Origin: DATEOR01 sp963766725 | Lineage (GTDB): Bacteria > Actinomycetota > Thermoleophilia > Gaiellales > Gaiellaceae | Direction of reading: 5' to 3' | Assembly (NCBI GenBank): GCA_963766725.1 | Contig: CAVYBK010000020.1 | Span: 1-64,000, forward strand | DNA length: 64,000 bases | In this document: positions 32,092 through 41,511 of the stretch, one piece after another | Position numbering within the stretch: position 1 is the first letter of the stretch | Layout of the letters: each line of letters begins with the position of its first letter | Program-made: the position numbers and the translations under genes | The notes under the pieces: model-generated | What the model was told of the DNA's origin: nothing | Database searches by the model: none | Seen by the model: the letters and a program-made list of their open reading frames with translations, nothing else

Positions 32092-33054
32092 GTGATCCCG
32101 GTCCTCATCGACTGCGACCCGGGCCAGGACGACGCGCTTGCGCTCCTCCTCGCGCTCGGCAGCCCGGAGCTCGACGTCCTCGGCGTGACCGCGGTGGCCG
32201 GAAACCAGACGCTCGACAAGACGACGGCGAACGCACTCCGCGTCCTCGAGCTCGCGGGCCGGACGGATATTCCAGTCGCCGCCGGCGCGGACGGGCCTCT
32301 CATCGGCGAGCTCGTCGTCGCAGCCGATGCCCACGGCGAGACCGGGCTCGACGGCGTCGACCTCCCGCCTCCGAGCGCCGAACCCGTCCCCGAGCACGCA
32401 AAGGACTTCCTCGCGGCAAAGATCGAAGCCTCTGACCGAGCGGTCACGCTCGTCGCGCTCGGCCCGCTCACGAACGTGGCCCTTCTCCTCGAGGCGCATC
32501 CCGAGGCGGCGGCAAAGATCGACCGCGTCGTGCTCATGGGGGGCGCGATCCACGAGGGCAACCAGACGCCGTCGGCGGAGTTCAACATCTGGATCGACCC
32601 CGAGGCCGCCGCCCGCGTCTTCGGAAGCGGGCTCGACGTGACCATGGTCGGCCTCGACGTGACGAACAGGGCCGTTCTCTCGAACGCCGACGCCGACAGT
32701 CTGCGCGGCGGCGGGCCGGTCGCCGAGGCCGCGGCCGACATGGTCGACTTCTACCTCGGCTTCTACAGCGAGGCGTACGACCACGGCGGCGCGCCGATCC
32801 ACGACGCCGTTGCGCTCGCGCACGTCTTCCGCCCCGACATCCTCACGGTGGAGGCGCGGCACGTCGAAGTCGACACCTCCGACGGGATCTGCCGCGGCCG
32901 CACGGTGGTCGACATGCGCCGCCGCACCTCGGGCCCCGAGCCGAACGCGCACGTGGCGGTGGACATCGACGCGGACGGCTTTCGAAGCCTTCTCCTGGAG
33001 CGCCTGCGCGCCTTCTCGCCAACTTCGCCGCAGGCCTCCCGTCTGACTTCCTGA
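32092..33054 (+). CDS. Inosine-uridine-preferring nucleoside hydrolase family protein
   Basis: A 320-residue nucleoside hydrolase. LIDCDPGQDDALAL is the calcium-binding DxDPGxDDA signature, with VALGPLTNVALLL, VLMGGAIHEGN, AEFNIWIDPEAAARVF and HDAVALAHVF following in family order. It cleaves the N-glycosidic bond of nucleosides or related compounds. GTG start, eight bases after the upstream stop, so it is in the same operon as the methyltransferase. Confidence 0.9.
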   Translation: MIPVLIDCDPGQDDALALLLALGSPELDVLGVTAVAGNQTLDKTTANALRVLELAGRTDIPVAAGADGPLIGELVVAADAHGETGLDGVDLPPPSAEPVPEHAKDFLAAKIEASDRAVTLVALGPLTNVALLLEAHPEAAAKIDRVVLMGGAIHEGNQTPSAEFNIWIDPEAAARVFGSGLDVTMVGLDVTNRAVLSNADADSLRGGGPVAEAAADMVDFYLGFYSEAYDHGGAPIHDAVALAHVFRPDILTVEARHVEVDTSDGICRGRTVVDMRRRTSGPEPNAHVAVDIDADGFRSLLLERLRAFSPTSPQASRLTS

Positions 33055-33068
33055 GAGGGAAGACCCCG

Positions 33069-33097
33069 TTGCTAAAGGCCCCGGGATGAGCTATAAG
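33069..33097 (+). promoter_or_regulatory. Candidate promoter for the ABC transporter operon
   Basis: TTGCTA and TATAAG are separated by exactly 17 bases, a good sigma-70-type match, 56 bases upstream of the substrate-binding-protein ATG. Confidence 0.55.
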
Positions 33098-33152
33098 CGG
33101 GCGTTCCGGGCGAAACCGAAGGCCGCACCCTGGCGGAAGGAGAGAGGCCGTA

Positions 33153-34856
33153 ATGGATGACACGCAGCGTCGCGTAGACGCCATCCGTAAGGACCGCAGC
33201 GAGCTCGAAAACCACATCATCGACGAGTACTCGGCGGGCAAGATCACGCGGCGGGAGTTCGTGCGCCGCGGCACCGTCGTCGGCATGTCCATCCCGCTGG
33301 TCTCGTTTCTCGCGGCAGCGTGCGGAGGCGGCAGGCGGCGGTGAGACGACGGGTGGCGGCACCACGCCCACGGCCACGGGCGCGGTGCAGGCGGGGGGCA
33401 ACATCCGCGTGGCGATCATTCAACCCGCGACCGAGCCGAATCCCATCATCGTCAAAGACGAGGGCGGAGCCGGGCTGCTCGGCTCGACCGGCGAATTTCT
33501 TTCGTTTTCGAACGCGCAAGCTCGAGCTCGAGCCGAAGACTCGCCGAGAGCTGGTCGCCGAACGCGGACGGCACGGAGTGGACGTTCAAGATTCGCCAGG
33601 GCGTCACCTTCCACAGCGGCGCGACGATGACCGCGAACGACGTCAAGACGACGTTCGAGACGCTCGTCGACCCAAAGAACGCCTCCAACGCGCTCTCAGC
33701 GCTCGGCGGCGTCCTCTCGCCGGGGAACACCGAGGCACCCGACGACGCAACCGTCGTCTTCCATCTCGACGCGCCGAACGGCAACTTCCCCACGCTCGTC
33801 AGCTCGGCCAACTACAACGCGATCATCATCCCGGCCGACCTCGATCCGGCCGACTGGGGCAAGACGTTCGACGGCACCGGGCCGTTCAAGCTCGACAGCT
33901 TCACGCCCAAGGTCGGCGCGAAGTTCGTCGCGCAACGACGCCTACTGGGGCGACGAAGGCGAACCCCGACTCGATGGAGCTCAAGTTCTACGACGAAGAA
34001 GGGCCGATGATCGTCGCGATCCAGGGCGACGAGGTCGACTTCGTCGAGCACTTCTCGGTCTCGGGTGGTCAAGGCGCTCCTGACCGACCCGAACGTACAG
34101 GTGATTTCGGTCGAGACCTGCAACGCATCGCGAGCTTCACATGCGTAACGACATGGAGCCCTTCACGGACAAGCGCGTACGGCAGGCCATCGCCCTCTCG
34201 CTGGACCGGAACGCGATGGTCGAGGGCCTTTGGGACGGGCGAGCAGACCTCGGCAACGACAGCCCGTTCGCGCCGCTCTATCCCTCCACGGATCCAAGCG
34301 TCCCGCAGCGCGAACAGAACATCGACCAGGCGAAGCAGCTCCTCGCTGACGCAGGCAAGACGAGCTTCAGCGTCGACTTGAGCACGTGGAACGGCTTCGA
34401 GATCCCCGATCTCGCCCAGCTCGTCAAACAGTACGCGGAGCAGATCGGAGTCACGATCAACATCAAGATCGTGGGCGACGACGCGGACGTACTACGGAGA
34501 CGCAGTGTTCGGAAAATCGATCTGGCTCGACTCGGTGATGGGCATCACCGATTACGGCCACCGGCCGGTGCCGAACGTGTATCTCTCTTCCGCATTCACG
34601 AGCAAGGGCACCTGGAACGCGGCTCACTTCAAGAACGCCCAGGCGGACCAGCTCATCGCCGACTACATCGCGGCCCTCGACATCGATTCCCAGCGTGTCG
34701 CAGCCAAGAAGATCCAGGAATTGCTGCTCGACGAGACTCCGGTCGTGTTTCCCGTACTTCTACAACTTCCTCTCGGCCGCCAAGCCGAATCTCAAGAACG
34801 CGGTCTCAGCCGCCACCGGTCAGTTCGACCTCTCGAAGGCCGGTTACACCAGCTGA
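33153..34856 (+). pseudogene. ABC transporter substrate-binding protein (SBP_bac_5), about nine frameshifts
   Basis: N-terminus ITRREFVRRGTVVGMSI with FLAAAC is a Tat-type lipoprotein signal. Reading across frames gives the full SBP_bac_5 family: LEPKLAESWSPNADGTEWTF (20 residues), TANDVKTTFETLVDP, NDMEPFTDKRVRQAIALSLD (20 residues), and a DLSKAGYTS end. Single-base insertions occur near 33,333, 33,517, 33,539, 33,930, 33,955, 34,064, 34,131, 34,489 and 34,754. No motif is lost, so this is not an ordinary decaying gene. It would deliver peptides or similar solutes to the adjacent permeases. GGAAGGAGAG precedes the ATG. Confidence 0.8.
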
Positions 34857-34870
34857 TCAAAGACGAAGCC

Positions 34871-34900
34871 ATGCGGCCGGAGCTTCGGCTCCGGCCGCAT
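34871..34900 (+). terminator. Intercistronic hairpin with TTCG loop
   Basis: ATGCGGCCGGAGC-TTCG-GCTCCGGCCGCAT: a perfect 13-base-pair stem with a very stable tetraloop, 14 bases after the binding-protein stop. In ABC operons such structures often stabilise the binding-protein mRNA or partly stop transcription before the permease genes. Confidence 0.75.
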
Positions 34901-34917
34901 AGTCTGTAGGAGCGGCG

Positions 34918-35875
34918 ATGGGGCGATTCCTCCTCACCAGGCTCGGTCTCGCGGCCATCACGCTGTTCCTCCTCAGCGTGCTCGTCTTCGTGGGCGCGAA
35001 CCTGCTTCCCGGCAACGTCGCCCGGCGCAAGCTCGGAAACCTCGCCGACCAGGCCTCGGTCGACCAGCTGAACCACCAGCTGGGCACGGACAAGCCGATC
35101 CTCGTCACAGTACTGGAACTGGATCTCGGGGCTCCTCCACGGCGACCTCGGGACGTCGCTCTCCTACAGCCTCCCCGTGAGCGAGCTGATCGGGCCGGCG
35201 CTCATGCACTCGCTCAAGCTCGCCGCCTTCGCGTTCGTCATGGTCGTTCCGCTCGCCATCGTCGGCGGCGTCGATCGCAGCGCTGAAGCGCGACCGGCTC
35301 ACCGACCGGATCATCACCATCGGCGGGCTCTCGCTCGCAGTCGTTCCCGAGTTCGTTACGGGGATCATGCTGATCCTCGTTTTCGGGCTCTGGCTCGACC
35401 TCTTCCCCGTGAGCGCGAACGCGCCCGACGGGAGCAACATCCTCACGCAGCTCAAGTACCTCTTCCTCCCCGCGCTCACCCTGGTGATCGTCCTCTTCGG
35501 CTACATCAGCCGGATCACGCGCGCCGGCACGATCGAGGCGCTCGACGCCGACTACACGCGAACCGCCGATGCTCAAGGGTCTGCCGCGGCGCACGGTCGT
35601 CCGTCGACACGTGCTCCGCAACTCGCTCCTGCCGACGATCGCCGTCATCGCGACGCAGACCGGCTATCTGATCGGCGGCCTCGTCGTCATCGAGACGCTC
35701 TTCAACTATCCGGGGATGGGCCGGCTCATCTTCACCGCGGCGAACGACAAGGACTTTCCGCTCCTCGCAAGCAGCGTCCTCATCGTCGGCATCGTCTTTC
35801 TCGTCGCGACCCTGCTTGCCGACGTCGCCTACTCGCTCCTCAACCCGCGCATCCGCTACGCCGACCGCCGAATGA
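34918..35875 (+). pseudogene. ABC transporter permease (DppB/OppB type), four frameshifts
   Basis: First half: MGRFLLTRLGLAAITLFLLS (20 residues) and NLLPGNVARRKLGN as in DppB. After shifts near 35,107, 35,273 and 35,568 it continues SLSYSLPVSELIGPALMHS, RITRAGTIEALDADYTRTA and the EAA-loop region GLPRRTVVRRHVLRNSLLP, then the last helices. A shift near 35,866 gives the ending YADAE and a TGA at 35,873-35,875 that overlaps the next ATG (ATGA). AGGAGCGGCG is the ribosome-binding site. Confidence 0.8.
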
Positions 35876-36764
35876 CGACGCTCGACGACCCAAGCCGCCC
35901 CGATCGCGATCCCGATTCGCCCGGACGAGACGAAGGTGGAGCGTCACGAACGCTTCCGCCTTCTCGTTCGGTCGCCGACGTTCCTGCTCGGCTGCTTCCT
36001 CGCCGGCATCTGGGTCGTCTGCGCGATCTTCGGCAATCTGATCGCGCCGCACGACCCGGTCGCGCCCGACATCCTCAGCAAGTTCGAGGCGCCCTCGGGT
36101 CAACACCTCTTCGGAACGGACAAGCTCGGCCAGGACGTCCTCTCGCGCGTCATCGTCGGCGCACGCTCGGTTCTCGTGGTCGCGCCCCTCGCGACCATTC
36201 TCGGAACGGTGCTCGGAACGACGATCGGCCTCGTGACCGGCTACTACCGGGGCTTCGTGGACGAGGCGATCATGCGCGTCGTCGACGCCATCCTCGCCAT
36301 CCCTCTGATCATCACCGCGCTGCTCGCGATCACGGCCGTGGGGCCCTCGCGGAAGACGCTCATCCTCGTGATCGGCTTCGTCTTCACGCCGATCATCGCC
36401 AAGACAGTGCGAGCAGCCGTCCTCGGCGAGGCGCAGCTCGAGTACGTGCAGGCCGCGCGCCTCCGCAACGAGCGCGGCCCGTACGTGATGTTCGCCGAGA
36501 TCCTGCCCAACGTGACGGGGCCGATCATCGTCGAGTTCACCGTCCGGCTCGGCTATGCCATCTTCACCGTCGCCACGCTCGCGTTCCTCGGCTTCGCCGC
36601 CGACCCAACCATTCCCGACTGGGGCCAGGACATCTCGGCCCACTACCAGAGCATCAACGCGCGGCTACTGGTGGCCGGTGCTCTTCCCCTCGCTCGCCAT
36701 CGCGACGCTCATCGTCGGCATCAACCTGATCGCGGATGCGATCGCGCAGCTCTTCGAGAGATGA
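35872..36764 (+). pseudogene. ABC transporter permease (DppC/OppC type), two frameshifts
   Basis: Starts MTTLDDPSRP. A shift near 35,902 restores VERHERFRLLVRSPTFLLG and the standard DppC body: LFGTDKLGQDVLSRVIVGAR (20 residues), DAILAIPLIITALLA, the EAA loop around EYVQAARLRNERGPYVMF and FLGFAADPTIPDWGQDI. A shift near 36,664 restores YWWPVLFPSLAIATLIVGIN (20 residues) to LFER. The stop overlaps the ATPase start (ATGA). Confidence 0.82.
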
Positions 36765-38803
36765 CCGACGCCGCCATCGAGCTCCAGGACCTGCAGATCG
36801 CGTACACCGTGCGCGGCGTCGACCGGCGCGTGCTGCGCGGCGTCTCGTTCTCCGATCGGGCAGGGCGAGTCGTACGGGCTCGTCGGCGAATCCGGCTGCG
36901 GGAAGACGACGGCGGCGTTCGCGATCATGCGCTACCTCCCGCGCAACGCGAAGATCCAGAGCGGCTCGATTCGCCTGAACGGCGAGGACATGCTCGCCAT
37001 GAGCGGCGGGAACGTGCGTCGGCTGCACGCGACGACGCTCTCGATGGTCTACCAGAACCCGGCCTCGGCCCTGAACCCGTCCATCCGGGTCGGGCCGCAG
37101 CTCGCCGAGGTCTTCGAGCTTCTCGGCGTCGCGAAGGAGGAGGCGCTGCACCGGAGCGAGGACGATGCTGCACAAGGTGCAGATCTCCGACCCGAAGCGG
37201 GTGATGCGCCGCTATCCGCACCAGCTCTCGGGCGGCATGCAGCAACGCGTCGTCATCGCGATGGCGCTCGCGAAGAACCCGACGCTCCTCGTCCTCGACG
37301 AGCCGACGACCGGCCTCGACGCGACCGTCGAGGCGGAGGTGCTCGACCTCATCGCGCGCGCTCCGCCAGGAGTTCGGGACGAGCGTCCTCTTCATCAGCC
37401 ACAACCTCGCGGTCGTCGCGAAGATGTGCGAGCGCGTCGGCGTGCTCTATGCCGGCCGGCTCGTCGAGGAGGGGCGCCGCCGAGGAGGTCTTCCGCGACC
37501 CGCGGCACCCCTACACGGTCGGCCTCCTCCGCTGCATCCCGCGCGGCGGCCTGCGCAAGGACGAGACCGCGCTGGACACGATCCCCGGCTTCCTCCCCCG
37601 GCTCGGCGCCGAGCCTGCCGGGCTGCGTCTTCGAACCGCGCTGCGGCCTCGCCAAGGAGGTCTGCCGCGAGCAGGAGCCCGACCTCTTCCCGCTCGGCCA
37701 CGGGCGCGCGAGCCGCTGCCACTTCCACGACCGGGCGCACGAGCTCGCCACGCGTCGCCCCGGCGCGGCTCCCGGCGGCGCAGACCGCGAACGGCAATCC
37801 GCTCCTCGAGGTCGAGCACGGCGTCGAAGACGTTCAAGCAGGAGGGCCAGGACGTCCAGGCACTCGTCGACATCTCGCTCGCCGTGCGCCCCGGCGAAGT
37901 GCTCGGCCTCGTCGGCGAGTCGGGCAGCGGCAAGACGACGCTTGCGCGCGTCCTCCTCGGCCTCACCGTCCCGACGAGGGCTCGAGCGCTGGAGCTGGAC
38001 GGCGAACCGCTCGCCGGCAAGCGTCGAGAAGCGGAGCGACGGAGCAGGTGCGCTCGCTCCAGATCGTCTTCCAGAACCCCGACGGCGCGCTCAACCGCCG
38101 CCACTCGGTGCGGCGAATCATCGGCCGCGCGCTCTACAAGCTTCTCGGCCTGCACGGCGACGACCGGGACGAGCGCGCGAGCGAGCTCGTCGAGTCGGTG
38201 CGCTTCGACCAGTCGCTCCTGGGCGCGAAGCCTGCGCAGCTCTCCGGCGGCCTCAAGCAGCGCGTCGCGATCGCGCGCGCGTTCGCGGGCGAGCCGCGCA
38301 TCGTCCTCTGCGACGAGCCCACATCGGCCCTCGACGTCTCGGTGCAGGCGGCGATCCTCAACCTCCTCGTCGAGCTGCAGACGCAGAAAGGCGTGAGCTA
38401 CATCTTCATCTCGCACGACCTCGGCGTCGTCCGCTACATCTCCGACCGGATCGCGGTCATGTACCTCGGCCGCCTGCAGGAGGTCGGCGACGCGGAGACG
38501 GTCTTCGGCGGCCCGCACCACCCGTACACGGAGGCGCTCCTCTCCGCGGTGCCGACTCTCGAGGGCGAGGAGCGGACGCGCATCCGCCTCGAGGGCGAGA
38601 TCCCGAGCGCCGCCAACCCGCCCTCCGGCTGCGTCTTCCACACGCGCTGCCCGCGATTCCTCGGGGAGATCTGCGTGCAGGAGGAGCCGCCGCTCGCCGA
38701 GGTCGAGCCCGGGCACCTCATGCGCTGCCACATCCCCGTCGAAGAGCTTCGGCGCCTGCAGGCCGAGGCGCCGCCGCGCCCTCAGGCGAAGACGACGACC
38801 TGA
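36761..38803 (+). pseudogene. Tandem ABC ATPase (DppD-DppF fused), about eight or nine frameshifts
   Basis: Two complete oligopeptide-type ATPases. The first has Walker A GESGCGKTT, signature LSGGMQQRVVIAMA, Walker B LLVLDEPTTGLD and the C-terminal oligo_HPY Cys-rich part (GCVFEPRCGLA). The second has GESGSGKTT, LSGGLKQRVAIARA, IVLCDEPTSALD and FHTRCPRFLGE. Between them (37,740-37,800) there is no stop codon in any frame, so they are probably one polypeptide as in GsiA. Shifts lie near 36,854, 37,164, 37,360, 37,473, 37,620, 37,750, 37,823, 38,016 and 38,041. The second half is then intact to 38,803. Confidence 0.8.
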
Positions 38804-39885
38804 CGGACGACGTCGCCGTCTCGTAGCCGGTCGAACGCATCCGGAAGCTCGGCGAGCGGGAGCTTGCGGCTGACGAGCCTGTCGAGGTCGAGCTCGCCCG
38901 AGTGATAGAGGTCGACGAGGCGCGGCACGTCCTCCTGGATGCGCGCGGAGCCGAGGAAGGTGCCCTTGAGCGTCTTCTCGGACATGAACTGCCACGGGTC
39001 GATCGTGAGGCTGCTCCCCCGCGGCATGATCCCGACCACGACGACGGTGCCGCCCGCCCGCGTCGCCTTCCAGGCCTCCTGAATCGCCCGCTCCGAGCCG
39101 ATCGCCTCGAACGCGTAGTCGGGGCCGCCGCCGGTGACGTCCTTCACCGCGGCGACGGCGTCCACCCCTTCGCCCGCCTGGACGACGTCGGTCGCGCCTA
39201 GCTCCCTGGCGAGCTCGAGCTTCTCCGCCCGCGTGTCGACCGCGACGATCCGGGAGGCACCGGCGAGCCGCGCTCCCTGGACGACGTTCGCCCCCACCCC
39301 GCCGCAGCCCCATACGGCGACGGTGGCGCCCTCCTCCACGCCGGCCGTGTTGGCGACCGCCCCGTAGCCGGTGAGCACGGAGCAGCCGACGAGCGCCGCC
39401 GAGTCGAGCGCGACGTCGTCCCGGATCTTGACCGCGGCGGACTCGGGGACGACCGCGTGGCCGGCGAACGCGGAGATCGAGTTGAAGTGGTGCAGCATCC
39501 TCCCGTTCAGGCTCAGGCGGCTCGTGCCGTCGGCGAGCGTCCCCTCGGCTGCCATGCGGGCGCCGAGAGTGCAGAAGTTGGGGCGGCCACGCCGGCACTC
39601 CTCACACTGGCCACACGAAGGGACGAGCGCGAGCACGACGTGGTCGCCCGCTTCGAGCGACCGCACTCCGGGCCCGGTCTCCTCGACGACCCCCGCCGCC
39701 TCGTGGCCGAGGACGAGCGGAAGCGGCTCGGGCAGGTGGCCGTCCACGACGTGCAGGTCGCTGTGGCAGACGCCGCAGGCCGCGATCCTGACGAGAACCT
39801 CGCCCTCCTGCGGCGCGGCGAGATCGACCTCGAGGATCTCCACCGGCCTGCCCGGCTCCCAGAGGACGGCGGCTTGCGTCTTCAT
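38782..39885 (-). CDS. Zinc-dependent alcohol dehydrogenase
   Basis: A 367-residue medium-chain dehydrogenase. CGVCHSDLHVVDGH and GHEAAGVVEETGPGV hold the catalytic zinc ligands; CGQCEECRRGRPNFC is the four-Cys structural zinc site; VWGCGGVGANVVQ is the NAD-binding loop. The cofactor-discriminating acidic residue is in IVAVDTRAEKL, favouring NAD. It is divergent from a second family member with only 28 bases between the start codons, and overlaps the ATPase gene end by 22 bases. Confidence 0.9.
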   Translation of the reverse strand: MKTQAAVLWEPGRPVEILEVDLAAPQEGEVLVRIAACGVCHSDLHVVDGHLPEPLPLVLGHEAAGVVEETGPGVRSLEAGDHVVLALVPSCGQCEECRRGRPNFCTLGARMAAEGTLADGTSRLSLNGRMLHHFNSISAFAGHAVVPESAAVKIRDDVALDSAALVGCSVLTGYGAVANTAGVEEGATVAVWGCGGVGANVVQGARLAGASRIVAVDTRAEKLELARELGATDVVQAGEGVDAVAAVKDVTGGGPDYAFEAIGSERAIQEAWKATRAGGTVVVVGIMPRGSSLTIDPWQFMSEKTLKGTFLGSARIQEDVPRLVDLYHSGELDLDRLVSRKLPLAELPDAFDRLRDGDVVRQVVVFA

Positions 39886-39913
39886 GCGGCGAGCGTAGCC
39901 GTAGAATCGGCGC

Positions 39914-41011
39914 GTGCGCGCCGCCGTCCTCAGAGGGATCGACGAAGCCATGAGCGTCGAGGACGTCGAGCTGGAGGCGCCCGGCCCCGGCGAGGTCGAG
40001 GTGCGGCTCGCCGCGAGCGGCGTCTGCCACAGCGACTGGAATGTTGTCACGGGGGCCACCGCGAACCCGTTCCCCACAGTGCTCGGCCATGAGGGCGCCG
40101 GCATCGTCGAATCGGTCGGCGACGGCGTCGACTCGGTCTCCGAGGGAGACCACGTCATCCTCTCCTGGCTGCCCGCCTGCGGACGCTGCTACTACTGCTC
40201 GCGCGGCCGCCAGGTCCTCTGCGACGTGGCCATGGAGGACATGTTCCGCGGCACATTGCCAGGCGGAGCCCTGCGGCTCTCCCAGAACGGCGACCCGCTC
40301 TACCACTACTCCTACCTCTCCGCGTTCGCCGAGCGCTGCATCGTCCCGGAGGGATGCTGTGTCCGGATCCGCGACGACGCGCCGCTCGAGGTGGCCGCGC
40401 TCGTCGGCTGCGCAGTGATGACGGGCTACGGGGCCGCGGTGACCCGCGCCGGCGTGAAGGCCGGGAGCTCGATCGCGATCTTCGGAGCGGGCGGCGTCGG
40501 GCTCTCGGCGATCATGGGCGCGCGGCTCGCAGGCGCCGCCGTGATCGTCGCCGTGGATCCCTTCGCCTTCAGGCGCGAGACCGCCCTGGAGCTCGGCGCG
40601 ACGCACGCGCTCGACCCCGGCTCCGACGATGCGCCGGCCGCGCTTCGCGATTTGACCGACGGTCGCGGCGCGGACGCGGCGATCGACTCTGCAGGCGTGC
40701 CCGGCGTCCTCGCCCAGGCCTATGCCGCCGTGCGGCGAGGAGGAACCGTGGTCGCGGTCGGACTCCCGCCGGAAGGCCTCAGCGCGGAGCTGCCCGCCTC
40801 CGATCTCGCACGCGAGGAGAAGGTCGTCACCGGCAGCTTCTACGGCTCCTGCAGCCCGCAGCTCGACATGCCGAAGGTGCTCGACCTCTACATGGACGGG
40901 CTCCTCCCGCTCGACCGGCTCGTCAGCCGCGCCTATCCGCTCGACGAGATCAACGAGGCCTTCGCCGCCATGAACGCCGGAGAGGTCGCGCGGGCGGTGA
41001 TCCGCCCCTGA
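39914..41011 (+). CDS. Zinc-dependent alcohol dehydrogenase (second, divergent copy)
   Basis: A 365-residue medium-chain dehydrogenase with CGVCHSDWNVVTG, LGHEGAGIVESVGDGV, structural zinc cluster CGRCYYCSRGRQVLC and IFGAGGVGLSAIMG. SWLPACGRC and the preceding motifs resemble the class III/NDMA-dependent alcohol dehydrogenase group. GTG start. Its stop overlaps the first codons of the fae-like gene (CTGA), so these two are probably translated together, which suggests a link to formaldehyde or another short aldehyde. Confidence 0.9.
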   Translation: MRAAVLRGIDEAMSVEDVELEAPGPGEVEVRLAASGVCHSDWNVVTGATANPFPTVLGHEGAGIVESVGDGVDSVSEGDHVILSWLPACGRCYYCSRGRQVLCDVAMEDMFRGTLPGGALRLSQNGDPLYHYSYLSAFAERCIVPEGCCVRIRDDAPLEVAALVGCAVMTGYGAAVTRAGVKAGSSIAIFGAGGVGLSAIMGARLAGAAVIVAVDPFAFRRETALELGATHALDPGSDDAPAALRDLTDGRGADAAIDSAGVPGVLAQAYAAVRRGGTVVAVGLPPEGLSAELPASDLAREEKVVTGSFYGSCSPQLDMPKVLDLYMDGLLPLDRLVSRAYPLDEINEAFAAMNAGEVARAVIRP

Positions 41012-41511
41012 GCCGGATCCTCATCGGCGAGGGCTTCGCCGGCAGCGGGCCGAACGCAGCCCACATCAACACGGTGCTCGGATCGCGCGACGGCCCGGTC
41101 GGGACGGCGTGGGCGACCGCGCTCGCCACCCCGCGTGCCGGCCACGCTTCGTTCGTCGTGGTCGCGCGCCCGAACATGCCCGTGAAGCCGCCGACGCTCT
41201 TTGTGAACAAGGCCGAGATCCGCGAGGAGACGCACGGGCACCTCCACTGGGGAGCTGCCCAGGCGGCCGTGGCCCAAGGCGTCTTGGATGCGGTGGCCGA
41301 CGGGACGATCCCACAGGGAGAGGTGGACGACCTCGCGCTGATCGCGGCGGTCTGGGTCGACTGGGCGGCGAACGACGAGGAGAGGGTCTTCGCCAACAAT
41401 CTCGAGGCGACCCGGGCGGCGCTCGCCTCCGCCGCGGAAGGCCGGCCGCGGCTGGAGGAGCTCCTGGCGATCCGCGCCGAGCCGCAGAACCCCTTCTTCC
41501 GCCGCGCGTGA
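41008..41511 (+). CDS. fae: Formaldehyde-activating enzyme (Fae) homologue
   Basis: About 167 residues. IGEGFAGSGPNAAHINTVLG (20 residues) carries the Fae N-terminal signature including the His of the active site, followed by GHASFVVVARPNMPVKPPTL (20 residues), then FVNKAEI and the C-terminal VWVDWAANDEERVFANN. Fae condenses formaldehyde with tetrahydromethanopterin in methylotrophs; stand-alone homologues elsewhere have unknown partners. No ATG, GTG or TTG exists in frame upstream; CTG 41,008, overlapping the dehydrogenase stop, is my best start. Its own stop overlaps the next GTG. Confidence 0.82.
   Translation: MSRILIGEGFAGSGPNAAHINTVLGSRDGPVGTAWATALATPRAGHASFVVVARPNMPVKPPTLFVNKAEIREETHGHLHWGAAQAAVAQGVLDAVADGTIPQGEVDDLALIAAVWVDWAANDEERVFANNLEATRAALASAAEGRPRLEELLAIRAEPQNPFFRRA

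Noticed and set aside
33153..38803. Treating each short open frame of the ABC region as a separate gene
   Set aside because: Joined across +1 shifts they give four complete family proteins in the normal order, so the fragments are not independent genes.
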